The notes under the pieces: model-generated
Told to the model about the DNA's origin: nothing
Database searches by the model: none
Seen by the model: the letters and a program-made list of their open reading frames with translations, nothing else
Assembly: GCA_900317845.1 (NCBI GenBank)
Contig: ONII01000005.1
Location: 1-64,000 of the forward strand
Length of the DNA stretch: 64,000 nt
Direction of reading: 5' to 3'
DNA from: an uncultured Bacteroidales bacterium
GTDB lineage: Bacteria > Bacteroidota > Bacteroidia > Bacteroidales > UBA932
Shown here: positions 26,632 through 35,856 of the stretch, in pieces
Layout: each line of letters opens with the position of its first letter
Numbering within the stretch: position 1 is the first letter of the stretch
Position numbers and translations under genes: made by a program

Positions 26632-27435
26632 ATGAAACTCAGAGCAGAAAAGCTTGTCAAAAAATACGGCGTCCGCACAGTGGTGAAGGGCGTTTCCATG
26701 GAAGTTGAACAAGGAGAGATTGTGGGCTTCCTGGGACCTAACGGCGCCGGGAAAACCACCAGTTTCTACATGATTACCGGGCAAATCAAGCCCAATGGCG
26801 GCCGTATTTTCCTGGACGACGACGAAGGCAATACCGTGGAAATCACGGAACTGCCCATGTACCAGCGTTCCCAAAAAGGCATTGGCTACCTCCCGCAGGA
26901 GGCTTCCGTGTTCCGGAAAATGTCAGTAGAGGACAACATCCTCTCCGTCATGGAAATGTCCAAGAGCACGGCAAACATGACCAAGGCGGAGCGCCTGGCC
27001 CGCATGGAGCAGCTCATTGACGAATTCAACCTGTCCAAAGTGCGAAAGTCCCTGGGCATCCAGCTCTCCGGTGGCGAGCGCCGCCGCTGCGAAATTGCCC
27101 GCGCCCTGGCTGTGGATCCCAAGTTCATCCTCCTGGACGAGCCCTTTGCCGGTGTGGACCCCATCGCCGTGGAAGACATTCAGTACATCATTGCCAAACT
27201 CAAATACCGCAACATCGGCGTCATCATCACGGACCACAATGTGGGTGAAACCCTGGCCATCACCGACCGCGCCTACCTGCTCTATGAGGGCGTTATCCTG
27301 CAGGCCGGCACCCCGGAGGAACTGGCCGCCGACGAAGATGTACGCACCAAATACCTGGGCTCCGGCTTTGTACTCAAGCGCTCCAAATCCGTGGAACGCG
27401 CGCGCCGGGAAGTAGAAAACGAGCACCACGTTTAA
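26632..27435 (+). CDS. lptB: LPS transport ABC ATPase LptB
   Basis: LptB powers extraction of lipopolysaccharide from the inner membrane with LptFG. The product (267 aa) has Walker [11 protein letters not shown]-loop YLPQEASVF, signature [15 protein letters not shown], Walker [14 protein letters not shown] and the switch His in IITDHNV. The frame extends upstream into dnaX, but the ATG at 26632 gives the family N-terminus [13 protein letters not shown]. About 30 extra C-terminal residues ([17 protein letters not shown]) are mostly charged. It is probably cotranscribed with dnaX. Confidence 0.95.
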   Translation: MKLRAEKLVKKYGVRTVVKGVSMEVEQGEIVGFLGPNGAGKTTSFYMITGQIKPNGGRIFLDDDEGNTVEITELPMYQRSQKGIGYLPQEASVFRKMSVEDNILSVMEMSKSTANMTKAERLARMEQLIDEFNLSKVRKSLGIQLSGGERRRCEIARALAVDPKFILLDEPFAGVDPIAVEDIQYIIAKLKYRNIGVIITDHNVGETLAITDRAYLLYEGVILQAGTPEELAADEDVRTKYLGSGFVLKRSKSVERARREVENEHHV

Positions 27436-27507
27436 GTTTGGCACAGCACTTGCATTAAGCTAAACCGGTTAATAGTTGGTTTAGTTAATAAATAGGTAAA
27501 AGAAAAA

Positions 27508-27537
27508 CCGGAGCCCTTCTCAGGACTCCGGCTTTTC
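27508..27537. terminator. Bidirectional terminator between lptB and the lipoprotein gene
   Basis: CCGGAG (27508-27513) and CTCCGG (27526-27531), with an inner CCT/AGG pair, form a hairpin. It is flanked by an A-rich run on the left and CTTTTC on the right, so it can serve both convergent transcripts. Confidence 0.8.
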
Positions 27538-27554
27538 ATTCTGTGCACGCAGGC

Positions 27555-30500
27555 TTAGCGGGCGCTACGCACCTTAGCAGCTGCACGCTGTGCAGGGGCC
27601 ACCTTGCCATTGACCGCGGCATTGTTGCCGGACTGGGCACGCTGGCCGCCAGCCTTGGCCTTGAAGATGTTCACCTGCTTCTGGACCTTGGCCGGTTTCA
27701 CGGCCTTGGCAGCCTTAATCGCCTTCTGGCCCGCCTTCACATTGTTCTTCTGCAGGGCCTTCTTGATGGCGATGTCGGCAGCTTCCGGTGTAGGATAGAC
27801 GGCAGAATCCACCAGCAGGATAGAGCGCAGGGAGAACAGGCTGCCTATCTTATTATCACCATTATAGATGGGGAACGAGATACCATCGAAGGTAATGCCA
27901 TACTTTTCAATGTAGCTGCCGTACGGAGCCAGAGCCACAATGCCATCGGACACCCAGGAGCCTATCAGGCAATAATTTACATTGTCGTAGGAATCGCCAT
28001 TCGTGGTCAGGTAGTCTACCTTCATGACACAACCGGCAAGGTCCCCGTCCGTAATTTCGCGTTCAACCGTGTGGCTGTAGATATAGCCATTGTACAGGTC
28101 GAAGACAACGGCATCGTTCACCTCATATAATTCCCCAAAGATATAGGACAGGCCGGAAATCTCCAGGAGGTCTTCTCCATCGGCGTCTTCCGTATCCTTT
28201 ACAGTGAGCGGGCCAAAGTACTGGCGCTCGGTGAGCCACTCCTGGGTTTCATAATCCTGCAACAGAGCATAACCGTCCCAATTGGTACCGGTAAGCTGAT
28301 CCATGGTAAGTTCTGCAGTGAAGTCGTCGTCCGTATAAGGAAGTTGCAGCGGATCAAGCTCCGTGCCGGGCTCTAACCAGGTCAGGATGTCCGGGATAGT
28401 GGATACCGCGCTATTGGTAACATAATCACCGTTTGCCAGGGTAATGAAAGTGAACATGACAAAGAGCGACTTCCCGTTATTTCCGGGCTTCACATTGAGC
28501 TGACCATTGGCAACTTCCGCCTTGAAGATGGCTGCAGGGCTGGACTCGCTGAGCGGGTAGAACTTGTAATCGCTGTCGATACCCTGAAGGACGATACCGT
28601 CGGTAGCCGTGCCGGCAACCACCTGCTCAGGGAGAACCAGGCGGCCCTTCTCGAAGTTGGCCACAACGTTGTAGCCTTCTTCCTGACCGGCAATGCCTGT
28701 AATGGCATAGGTCTTCCCGTTCTCTTTTTCGGAAACGGTGTACACCTTTGCGCCCATCTGCCACTGGCCAAGGTAATCGGCATAGGCAGCGTTATAGTCT
28801 TCCTCTACAACGGCCCCCTTCTGGATGGTGCTGCCGGAGAACCACACAGCCGCGTCATAGTTGTACTCCTCGAGGTCTTCGTTGTAGTAAACATAGGCAA
28901 ATCCCTCAAGCGGACCATACTCATCGGATTCGGGACGGAGATCTGCCGTGCCATCCTCATAGAAGCCCAGCGTAGCGATGAGCGGAGTCTCCATGAACTC
29001 GCTGTTGTCATAGAAGCCGCCGAACATGCTTGTGTACACAGCCACAAAGTAATCCTGATAGGTGACGCCTTCATTGGTCCACTGGGAAAGTACCTGGTTG
29101 GAGAAGGTAACTTTACCGGTTTCCGCGTTGTACTCGGCAACGGCCAACTGATCGCCGTACGGGTCGATTCCGCTGATATTCTCTACGCTATAGCTTACGC
29201 CGGCTTCTTTCTCCACGAAGTTCCAGATTTCAGAGATACCGCTCTCACTTGTGAAAGTCCACTCGCCCAGGAAGTCTGCGTAGGCGGCTTTCTTGTGCGG
29301 ATCCTCCTTTACGAACTCCTTCATATAAGCCTTTCCGGTGAAGTTGGCATATTCATCCAGGCCTACCGCAATGATGTAATAGCGGCCATAGTCCAGTTCG
29401 GCAAAATAGGACTCAAAGTTGCCGGTATAGGTGACATTGGCATAAACCGAATCATACGATCTGCCATAGATAAGCATGTACTGGGAGATGGTGTACTGGG
29501 CGTAGTTGGCCTGATAGTCACCCGCCCAGGCATAGAGGGCTTCCTTGCTGCTGAAATCCGCATCCAGTTTATCTGCAGAGAAGACATTGAAGGTATAGCG
29601 GCCGGGGTCGGCCGTCTTCATACCCACAATCTCGGGATAACCTTCTGCGGCATAGGGAGAGTTGCTACCACCGTAGTACAGTTCCCAATCCGTGGCTTCC
29701 GACATGCTGAATTCGGTCACGCTTTCCACCAGGACGTTGACCACGGTGCTGTTATCTTCCTGCGGAATGTTGTTGATGGCCCAGCCCGTGAAGCTGACAT
29801 ACTTGCCTTCCAGGCTTTCCAGCTTAAGGCTCTCTGCCGGTTCCACAGGAACGAACGTGCGCGGGAAATCAGCGATACCTTCAATGACATAGGCGCCATC
29901 CACAGCCTTCACCACGCCGAAGTTGGAGGTGAAATAGTTGTAGTCGCCCCAGTCGTACCAGGAGTAGTGCTCCTTGGGATCCACCACGGCGGGAGCAACA
30001 GCTGTGTTCGCGATAACGTTTTCTGCAAGCAGTTTATTGAGCCCATAACCGGTCTCGCCGATGATACCGGTGATGTCGTACACCTTGCCAGGCTCTACGG
30101 CAATGCCGTCCATATTCATCTTGAACGTACCGTCCGTGATAATGGCCGTTTGACCGGAAGCAGCCACAACGGTGATGCCGTACACGGTCACCTCCGTACC
30201 CTGCGGCGTATAGTAGGCCGACTCAAGGTCTGTCGTGCCCGTGGAGACCGGTGCCTGAACAATGAGCAGGCTCTTGATATCTTCGCCTGTAGCCTCGTCC
30301 TTGATGGAAATGAGGGCCGAACGATACGCGTTGGCTTCATTGGGCTTTACGATAAACGACACATAGTCCTCGAACAGGGCCTTGGTGGCAGGATCCACGC
30401 TCACCCACTCCTGGGCTTCTTCTTCAATCTCAATCTTGTAGGCCACGTTGGAAGCGATGAATGCGCCGATGGTTCCGCCTTCTACCGGCACCACGCTACC

Positions 30501-31394
30501 GTCCAGGGCGGCAAGAAGGGTGGTAGAGGAGAACACCAGACCGCGGATGTCGGTCTTGCCCTTGCCATTGGAGGCAAATACCAGAATCTTATAGGTTTCG
30601 TTGCCGTTGGCGCTCACGTTTTCAATGGCGATGACGCCTTCGTTATAGTCTTCCTCAATGAGACGGGCCTCGAAGCCGGGCGTTACCGAAAGAAGACCCA
30701 CTTCGATGTTATCTCCGGGCTGCGCGCCCACAATCGTGTACTCGATGTAGGCGGTGTCGCCCATCAGGATTTCCAGGCCTTCTTCGGGCAGAGCGAACTG
30801 CAGATAGAAGGGGTTTTCCTTGGCCAGGACGATGGTAGAGCCGTCGGCCAGTTTGATGGTAACGGTGTCAAAGGTCTCTTCCAGGGCGAAAGCGGGTACA
30901 TACTCGCCGCTCACCGGAACAGCCACCCAATTGCTGCCATCGTAGGAGACATACCACAGGCCGTCTTCGATCTTGAAGGCGGGGCTGATGCCCACCACCG
31001 GGTACGGAACGCCGGCTGCATCCTTGGCCACCTCTCCGTTGATGGTCCACACATAGGTACCTTCCACTTCTGCGATACCCACAACGGGAGCAACGGCATC
31101 CTTACCATTGGTAAGCGTTGCCTGCTTTCCGTCGGAGAAGGTAATGACATATCCGTCTGCCGTGGTAGTGACGGAATTCACGTACACCTTGCCCTGCAGG
31201 GCAGTAATGAGGGTCTGCAGGCCGGGAACAGTCTCATCGTTGAGTTTTTTCACGGCCTCTTCCAGCTTGGCGACGCGGGAACTGAGGTCCTCCACCTTCT
31301 CCTTGAGGGAAGACAGATCCTGTTCCTTGGCGCAACCAACCGCCAACAGGGCTACCAGCACCGTTGACGCAAGAATCCATAATGCTTTTTTCAT
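27555..31394 (-). CDS. Large DUF4988-type lipoprotein with basic C-terminal tail
   Basis: The 1279-residue product has a lipobox (LLAVGC, Cys21). A short coiled coil follows (about 25-55, SLKEKVEDLSSRVAKLEEAV). Next is the SVTTTADGYVITFSDGKQATLTNGKD module that I recognise as DUF4988-like. BACON/Ig-like beta segments follow (for example VSFIVKPNEANAYRSALISI near 365), and the rest is a long repetitive beta-rich region. The last 75 or so residues change sharply to Lys/Ala/Arg/Gln-rich sequence (AGQKAIKAAKAVKPAKVQKQ). Location is probably the cell surface; ligand unknown. It is a paralogue of the gene at 31675-35028. Together they form a lipoprotein pair next to a recombinase. Confidence 0.8.
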   Translation of the reverse strand: MKKALWILASTVLVALLAVGCAKEQDLSSLKEKVEDLSSRVAKLEEAVKKLNDETVPGLQTLITALQGKVYVNSVTTTADGYVITFSDGKQATLTNGKDAVAPVVGIAEVEGTYVWTINGEVAKDAAGVPYPVVGISPAFKIEDGLWYVSYDGSNWVAVPVSGEYVPAFALEETFDTVTIKLADGSTIVLAKENPFYLQFALPEEGLEILMGDTAYIEYTIVGAQPGDNIEVGLLSVTPGFEARLIEEDYNEGVIAIENVSANGNETYKILVFASNGKGKTDIRGLVFSSTTLLAALDGSVVPVEGGTIGAFIASNVAYKIEIEEEAQEWVSVDPATKALFEDYVSFIVKPNEANAYRSALISIKDEATGEDIKSLLIVQAPVSTGTTDLESAYYTPQGTEVTVYGITVVAASGQTAIITDGTFKMNMDGIAVEPGKVYDITGIIGETGYGLNKLLAENVIANTAVAPAVVDPKEHYSWYDWGDYNYFTSNFGVVKAVDGAYVIEGIADFPRTFVPVEPAESLKLESLEGKYVSFTGWAINNIPQEDNSTVVNVLVESVTEFSMSEATDWELYYGGSNSPYAAEGYPEIVGMKTADPGRYTFNVFSADKLDADFSSKEALYAWAGDYQANYAQYTISQYMLIYGRSYDSVYANVTYTGNFESYFAELDYGRYYIIAVGLDEYANFTGKAYMKEFVKEDPHKKAAYADFLGEWTFTSESGISEIWNFVEKEAGVSYSVENISGIDPYGDQLAVAEYNAETGKVTFSNQVLSQWTNEGVTYQDYFVAVYTSMFGGFYDNSEFMETPLIATLGFYEDGTADLRPESDEYGPLEGFAYVYYNEDLEEYNYDAAVWFSGSTIQKGAVVEEDYNAAYADYLGQWQMGAKVYTVSEKENGKTYAITGIAGQEEGYNVVANFEKGRLVLPEQVVAGTATDGIVLQGIDSDYKFYPLSESSPAAIFKAEVANGQLNVKPGNNGKSLFVMFTFITLANGDYVTNSAVSTIPDILTWLEPGTELDPLQLPYTDDDFTAELTMDQLTGTNWDGYALLQDYETQEWLTERQYFGPLTVKDTEDADGEDLLEISGLSYIFGELYEVNDAVVFDLYNGYIYSHTVEREITDGDLAGCVMKVDYLTTNGDSYDNVNYCLIGSWVSDGIVALAPYGSYIEKYGITFDGISFPIYNGDNKIGSLFSLRSILLVDSAVYPTPEAADIAIKKALQKNNVKAGQKAIKAAKAVKPAKVQKQVNIFKAKAGGQRAQSGNNAAVNGKVAPAQRAAAKVRSAR

Positions 31395-31449
31395 ATTATA
31401 ATAAAGAATAATACATTACTAACCCGGGTCCATGCGGAGACAAACGGTA

Positions 31450-31480
31450 CAATTTTAAGAAGATTTTTTTTAAAATCAAA
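31450..31480 (-). promoter_or_regulatory. Probable promoter of the 27555-31394 lipoprotein gene
   Basis: On the minus strand TTTG (31480-31477), 19 bases, TAAAATTG (31457-31450): one mismatch to TAnnTTTG. Leader about 50 bases. The 280-base gap 31395-31674 otherwise holds only the terminator of the upstream gene and AT-rich sequence. Confidence 0.5.
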
Positions 31481-31624
31481 ACAGTACCCTACCAGATGAA
31501 ATCAGCTTTTAACGCAGTAAAATGGCACATTCTTTGGCTTTTATAATTTCCGCCTTGAGTTTCACTTACAGATTGTAAGGAAGTCGGGCACGATTTCCAT
31601 AAATCAAAAGTGCCGAACAAAAAT

Positions 31625-31648
31625 GAGGCTGACTCGAAAGTCAGCCTC
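31625..31648 (-). terminator. Terminator of the collagen-like lipoprotein gene
   Basis: GAGGCTGACT and AGTCAGCCTC form a perfect 10-bp stem with a CGAA loop. On the minus strand it is followed by a U-rich run (ATTTTTGTT). It lies 26 bases beyond the stop at 31675. Confidence 0.85.
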
Positions 31649-31674
31649 AAAAAGAGAAGGTAAATTCGCTTCGA

Positions 31675-34600
31675 TTACTTGGCCAACCGGGCACGGAACT
31701 CTTTTAGAGTGATGATCCTGGCGTCCTTGGCGGGAGCTTCTACCTCCTGCATGGATTTCAGTTCCACCTTGTTCATCTTCTTGGGAGCAGCAGCGGGGGC
31801 ATTTGCCTTTTCAAGGGTATTGGGCAGATCAAATACAATGGCATCATCTCCTTCCCAATCCCAGATATCGGTATAGTTACCCACCAGACCGAACTTGGCG
31901 TAGAGCGTCTCGTTGTCATAAGAACACGTGCCGGGCACTACAGAGTAGGTACCGTCTTCGTTCTTAACAAAGGAGGCCAGCTTGTCATCAGTAATCCATT
32001 CTACACCTTCTTCGGCAGGCTTACCTACCAGATAGTAGCGATACTTGTGGCCGTCATTGGTATAATCTTTACCACAATTCTGATAGCCGTAGATATCCAC
32101 ATTGCCCTTAGCCATGTCATAGTAGGCATATAGAGTAATATCCAGGGTGGGATGCAAACCGGTGATGGTGTATTCACGGTCGCTGTTCTCTACAGGGGTG
32201 ATGGTGATCACACTGTCTCCCAGTTTCCAGCTGCCACCCCAAGCCAGATAGGCCTCGGAAGGATCGGTGCGGGTACCATAGCCAACATAGTACCAGTTAT
32301 TCACTTCATTAAATTCGCCAGTTTCCACTTTAAAGGTATTAAGTGCCAGGTACCAGTATCCCTCATAACCTTCAGCAACATTCAGGGGAGTAAAACGGAA
32401 TCTGTCATTATTCATTAACTGAATACTGCCGATGTCCTGTCCGACTTGTTCATAACTGACTTCAACTTCTACACCTCCATTTTGCTTCCAGTAACCATTC
32501 ATGTTATCTAGAACCTGGACATAATAGCCATCTTCCCGTTGTTCGGGTGTATACATATCCTGGCTGGGAATAATCACAAGACCCTTCTTCTCGTCGTACT
32601 TGAATTCAAGTTCGGCATTCCAATCCCAGAAAAGACCGCGGGCGGTATAAGTCTGGCCGGCTTCTTTCTGTTCAAGTTTAATTACGCCATTATAAGTCTG
32701 CCAGTATCCCAGATAATTCTCATACGGCACAGGCTCGCGCTTGAAGTTCTGGAGGAGATACTTGCCGGTAGGGAAGCCGTTCTCGCCCAGTTCAATGGCC
32801 AAGACAGCCAGATTATTGGCAAGGTCTGCGTTGTAGAAACTATACTTCCGTTCGCCGGTAAAGGAGTACCAGCTCAAAATGTCTTCCATGGTGTAATATC
32901 CGACATTAGAAAGGACATTATAGACAACCATATCGTCCATCATGGATTGTACATCCTCGGGAGTGACTTCTTTTTCCTGGTCAAATGCCCAGTACCAATA
33001 ATGCAGGTTTTCCGGAGCAGTAACAGTTGCCGTCCAATACTTGTCGTTTTCGTAGCTGATGGTAGGATTGGCATCCAATTCCATCACCTGGACATGCGTG
33101 GCGATAACATGAATGGCATATACCTCAGGATCCGTTTCATCCTGGATATAATACAGCTTGTATGAAGGCATGAGGACGTTCTTGCCCACCAACTCATCCA
33201 GAGCGAAGGCAGCATCGTCAATGACGAAGGTATACTTCTCGTTGAGAGGACTCACAATGAAGAATTCCTCACCTTCTTTCTGCAGTTTACCATAAAGGAT
33301 AGTAGGTCTTCTGTTCTGATATTGACTCATCTGCTGGTACCTCGACTGATAATTGTATGCCACAGGTTCTACTTCAGAAGAAGCATCCTGCACAGTTACA
33401 TCAGTAAGCCATACATCATTATAACCGCCTTTACTTACAGCAAGTTTTTTACCGACAAAACTGTAAACCTTACCAGCCTCCACCTCTTTGTCCAGCTTAT
33501 CAAGAACGAGGATATGAGAGCCTGAAGTCGTATTCTCCGCGTCAATCACAACAGCCATATTCTTACTGGCAGCGATGACGGTAAGGTTGTTGGCCTTTAC
33601 ACCTTCTGTAACGTCTGCGAAATTATACTTAACATTGTATATGGCGGTAGCTTTGTCGGTAGCCGGCTCCTGGAGGACGTAGAATTCCTTGGCCACTCCA
33701 CCCCAATCGTCGTAGATTACCCGTACAAAGCCATCGCGGTATACATTGGTCTCATTGGGCGCGATGGTGATGGTACCAGTCCACTCGTAGTTGGCCTTGG
33801 TTTTTGCAGCCGTAATCCAGTCCACGGTGGTTACCACGGTAAACGGATCGTTGGACTTTACTTCGAAGGCATATTCGCCACCCGCTGCAGCTTCCAGGGC
33901 TACGTCAAATACGGCGTCGATGGTCTTGGAGGTAACAACAATCACCTTGGTGTCCGTCTTGCCCTTGCCATTGGCGGCATGAATGAAAATCTTATATTGG
34001 CCATCGCCCCAGTTGCTGGATGTGATTTCAATCACACCCTTAGTAGCATCGGCCTCATCGGGAACCACCTTTGATTGCTCGAAGGCCCAATAATTCGGCG
34101 TAATATTCAGGATATCTACCAGGAGCTCATCTTCTGCAGAGGCGCCCTTGACGACATAGTCGAATTTGAGGGTTTCCCCGGAGTAAATATCCGTCGTTTC
34201 CTGCTGGGGAGTAATGACCAGGCAGAAGACCTGCTCCTTAGGGATGACGATGGTGGATTCATCGGCGAAGGTGAATACATAGGCGACCTCGGTTTCGGTG
34301 ATGATCACATACTCCGGAACAGAGCCAGTTACAGGAACTGCAGCCCAGGTGGTACCGCCGTCTACGGAAACCTCCCAAACACCATCGGTGATACGGAACT
34401 GCGGGGCTACGGCACCGGCACCGTCTTTACCATCTTTACCGTCGGCACCATCCTTGCCGTCCTTACCGTCGACACCGTCCTTGCCGTCCTTACCGTCTTT
34501 ACCGTTGGCGCCGGTGACAGGGATGGGCTTCTGGTTGGCATCCAGGAGGAGTTCGCCGTTCACGGTCCAGCAGTAAACACCGTCTACGAGCTTGACACCG

Positions 34601-35028
34601 ATAACGGGAGTCTGGCCGTCGGCACCGTCTTTACCATCTTTACCATCGGTACCATTGGCGCCATCCTTGCCGTCTTTGCCATCGGCACCGTTGACACCGT
34701 CTTTACCGTCCTGGCCGTCCTTACCGTCGACACCGTCCTTGCCGTTGGTGAGGGTGGCTTTGGTTCCGTCGGAGAAGGAAATTACATAACCGTCGGCCGT
34801 AGGGGTGACGGAAGAAATGCTCACCTGCTTCTGCAGCGCTTCAATGAGGCTCTTCAGACCAGGAATGGTGGTGTTGTTCAAGTCCTGAACGGCTTTCTCC
34901 AAAGCGGTTACACGCGTGTCCAGGCCATCAATTTTTTTGTTGAGAGCAGTATCGTCATACTTCTCGCAACCCCATGCAAACAGACCGACAACAGCGGCTG
35001 CAAGCAAAGCTTTAATTGATTTACTCAT
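31675..35028 (-). CDS. Surface lipoprotein with DUF4988-type N-terminus and collagen-like repeats
   Basis: The 1117-residue product has a lipobox (FAWGC, Cys21), a coiled coil (about 28-55), and the same SVTPTADGYVISFSDGTKATLTNGKDG module as its neighbour. Two blocks of Gly-x-y collagen-like triplets follow (residues 96-139 and 173-205, mostly GKDG, GADG and GVDG). BACON/Ig-like domains and a long beta-rich region complete it. Collagen-like blocks may form trimeric stalks projecting the protein from the surface. The C-terminus is mildly basic (KDARIITLKEFRARLAK). I found no TAnnTTTG box between its ATG and the inverted repeat at 35116. A promoter inside the adjacent recombinase segment would face it only after inversion. 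Confidence 0.82.
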   Translation of the reverse strand: MSKSIKALLAAAVVGLFAWGCEKYDDTALNKKIDGLDTRVTALEKAVQDLNNTTIPGLKSLIEALQKQVSISSVTPTADGYVISFSDGTKATLTNGKDGVDGKDGQDGKDGVNGADGKDGKDGANGTDGKDGKDGADGQTPVIGVKLVDGVYCWTVNGELLLDANQKPIPVTGANGKDGKDGKDGVDGKDGKDGADGKDGKDGAGAVAPQFRITDGVWEVSVDGGTTWAAVPVTGSVPEYVIITETEVAYVFTFADESTIVIPKEQVFCLVITPQQETTDIYSGETLKFDYVVKGASAEDELLVDILNITPNYWAFEQSKVVPDEADATKGVIEITSSNWGDGQYKIFIHAANGKGKTDTKVIVVTSKTIDAVFDVALEAAAGGEYAFEVKSNDPFTVVTTVDWITAAKTKANYEWTGTITIAPNETNVYRDGFVRVIYDDWGGVAKEFYVLQEPATDKATAIYNVKYNFADVTEGVKANNLTVIAASKNMAVVIDAENTTSGSHILVLDKLDKEVEAGKVYSFVGKKLAVSKGGYNDVWLTDVTVQDASSEVEPVAYNYQSRYQQMSQYQNRRPTILYGKLQKEGEEFFIVSPLNEKYTFVIDDAAFALDELVGKNVLMPSYKLYYIQDETDPEVYAIHVIATHVQVMELDANPTISYENDKYWTATVTAPENLHYWYWAFDQEKEVTPEDVQSMMDDMVVYNVLSNVGYYTMEDILSWYSFTGERKYSFYNADLANNLAVLAIELGENGFPTGKYLLQNFKREPVPYENYLGYWQTYNGVIKLEQKEAGQTYTARGLFWDWNAELEFKYDEKKGLVIIPSQDMYTPEQREDGYYVQVLDNMNGYWKQNGGVEVEVSYEQVGQDIGSIQLMNNDRFRFTPLNVAEGYEGYWYLALNTFKVETGEFNEVNNWYYVGYGTRTDPSEAYLAWGGSWKLGDSVITITPVENSDREYTITGLHPTLDITLYAYYDMAKGNVDIYGYQNCGKDYTNDGHKYRYYLVGKPAEEGVEWITDDKLASFVKNEDGTYSVVPGTCSYDNETLYAKFGLVGNYTDIWDWEGDDAIVFDLPNTLEKANAPAAAPKKMNKVELKSMQEVEAPAKDARIITLKEFRARLAK
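34414..34512 (-). repeat. Collagen-like coding repeat, second block
   Basis: Degenerate 9-base units encode Gly-Lys-Asp and Gly-x-Asp triplets (residues 173-205). Codon choice varies between units, but the nucleotide identity is high enough for slippage or unequal exchange with the first block. Confidence 0.8.
34612..34743 (-). repeat. Collagen-like coding repeat, first block
   Basis: Encodes Gly-x-y triplets of residues 96-139 (GKDG, GQDG, GVNG, GADG, GTDG). It is separated from the second block by a WTVNGE-containing module of about 33 residues. Confidence 0.8.
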
Positions 35029-35089
35029 GCGAATAATTTAGTTAGTGGTTAATGATTGGCAGTTTTCCGATCTCGGAGTGGACCATTTT

Positions 35090-35121
35090 TTTGTATATAA
35101 ACTTCTTATTTACTATTTTAA
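35090..35121 (+). promoter_or_regulatory. Probable promoter of the serine recombinase
   Basis: TTTG (35090-35093), 20 bases, TATTTTAA (35114-35121), one mismatch from TAnnTTTG. The -7 box overlaps the left inverted repeat (35116-35126), so bound recombinase could block its own promoter. Confidence 0.5.
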
Positions 35122-35126
35122 GGGTC
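35116..35126 (+). repeat. Left inverted repeat flanking the recombinase segment
   Basis: TTTTAAGGGTC is the exact reverse complement of GACCCTTAAAA at 35816-35826. It lies 40 bases before the recombinase ATG. Confidence 0.7.
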
Positions 35127-35127
35127 A

Positions 35128-35138
35128 TTAAAACGATA
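35128..35138 (+). repeat. Left copy of an 11-bp direct repeat flanking the recombinase
   Basis: TTAAAACGATA, identical to 35821-35831. With the preceding CTATTTTAA it forms an imperfect palindrome, like a two-half-site serine recombinase target. Confidence 0.65.
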
Positions 35139-35165
35139 GCACGAATGCGGACCGCTAGAAGCAAA

Positions 35166-35777
35166 ATGAAAAACTATGGGTATATCCGTGTCAGCACTGA
35201 TAAACAGACGGTTGAAAACCAGCGGTACGAGATTAGCCAGTTCTGCAAACAGCAAAATTTGGACATAGACGGATGGATTGAGGAGACCATTTCAGGCACC
35301 AAGTCCTATGATAAGAGGGCCTTGGGAAAACTGTTGAGGAAGGTCAAGTCCGGCGACCTGATTATCTGCTCCGAATTGTCCCGGCTGGGACGAAACCTGT
35401 TCATGATCATGGAAATTCTGAGCGTCTGTATGAAAAAGGGCTGCCGCGTGTGGACCGTAAAAGACGGATACCGGCTGGGAGACGATATCCAGTCCAAGGT
35501 GCTGGCCTTTGCCTTTGGCCTCTCGGCCGAGATTGAAAGGAACCTCATCAGCCTTCGGACAAAAGAAGCACTGATGAGGTTAAAGGAGGAAGGCGTAAGC
35601 CTGGGAAGGCCTCCGGGAGCGCATAACAAGGACTACCGCCTGGATAAAAAAGCGGCCTATATTACCCGTATGCTGGAAAATGGCGTCAGTAAAAGGGAGA
35701 TTGCAAAGCGCTGCGGCGTGTCACCCAGCACATTATATCGTTGGCTGAACCAGCATAAAGAGCAAAAAATTTTGTGA
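35166..35777 (+). CDS. Serine recombinase / DNA invertase (Mpi/Hin-like)
   Basis: The 203-residue product has the resolvase/invertase catalytic domain: YGYIRVSTDKQT with the nucleophile Ser9, the SRLGRN arginine motif near 70, and the long E-helix (FAFGLSAEIERNLISLRTKEAL). A C-terminal helix-turn-helix follows (NGVSKREIAKRCGVSPSTLYRW). Length and layout match small invertases such as Mpi of Bacteroides fragilis, which flips surface-antigen promoters. The frame is open from 35052, but the ATG at 35166 gives the family start. Codons are more AT-rich than in the flanking housekeeping genes. Short inverted and direct repeats bracket it, with a rightward promoter right after the stop. Confidence 0.9.
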   Translation: MKNYGYIRVSTDKQTVENQRYEISQFCKQQNLDIDGWIEETISGTKSYDKRALGKLLRKVKSGDLIICSELSRLGRNLFMIMEILSVCMKKGCRVWTVKDGYRLGDDIQSKVLAFAFGLSAEIERNLISLRTKEALMRLKEEGVSLGRPPGAHNKDYRLDKKAAYITRMLENGVSKREIAKRCGVSPSTLYRWLNQHKEQKIL

Positions 35778-35801
35778 TTTGTAATTTTTTGCGTATGTTT
35801 G
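35771..35801 (+). promoter_or_regulatory. Rightward consensus promoter at the inner edge of the right inverted repeat
   Basis: TTTG (35771-35774), 19 bases, TATGTTTG (35794-35801): full consensus. The -33 lies on the recombinase stop region and the -7 is 14 bases from the repeat at 35816. In this orientation it drives only the short stretch up to the hairpin at 35857. Inversion between the repeats would put it at about 35141-35171 on the minus strand, facing the collagen-like lipoprotein gene. Confidence 0.75.
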
Positions 35802-35815
35802 TGTGTGACTATATC

Positions 35816-35826
35816 GACCCTTAAAA
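35816..35826 (+). repeat. Right inverted repeat flanking the recombinase segment
   Basis: GACCCTTAAAA, exact reverse complement of 35116-35126. The surrounding sequence TATCG ... CGATA (35812-35831) adds outer dyad symmetry. Confidence 0.7.
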
Positions 35827-35831
35827 CGATA
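35821..35831 (+). repeat. Right copy of the 11-bp direct repeat
   Basis: TTAAAACGATA, identical to 35128-35138 and overlapping the right inverted repeat. The two copies are 693 bp apart. Confidence 0.65.
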
Positions 35832-35856
35832 CACCTGCGTACTCCGCATCACTAAG

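Noticed and set aside
31395-31624. Second invertible promoter upstream of the 27555-31394 lipoprotein gene
   Set aside because: I found no copy of TTTTAAGGGTC or TTAAAACGATA there, and a near-consensus promoter already faces the gene.
34414-34743. Regular short repeats resembling a CRISPR array
   Set aside because: The units are 9-base degenerate codons for Gly-x-y triplets within an intact reading frame. There are no spacers and no cas genes.
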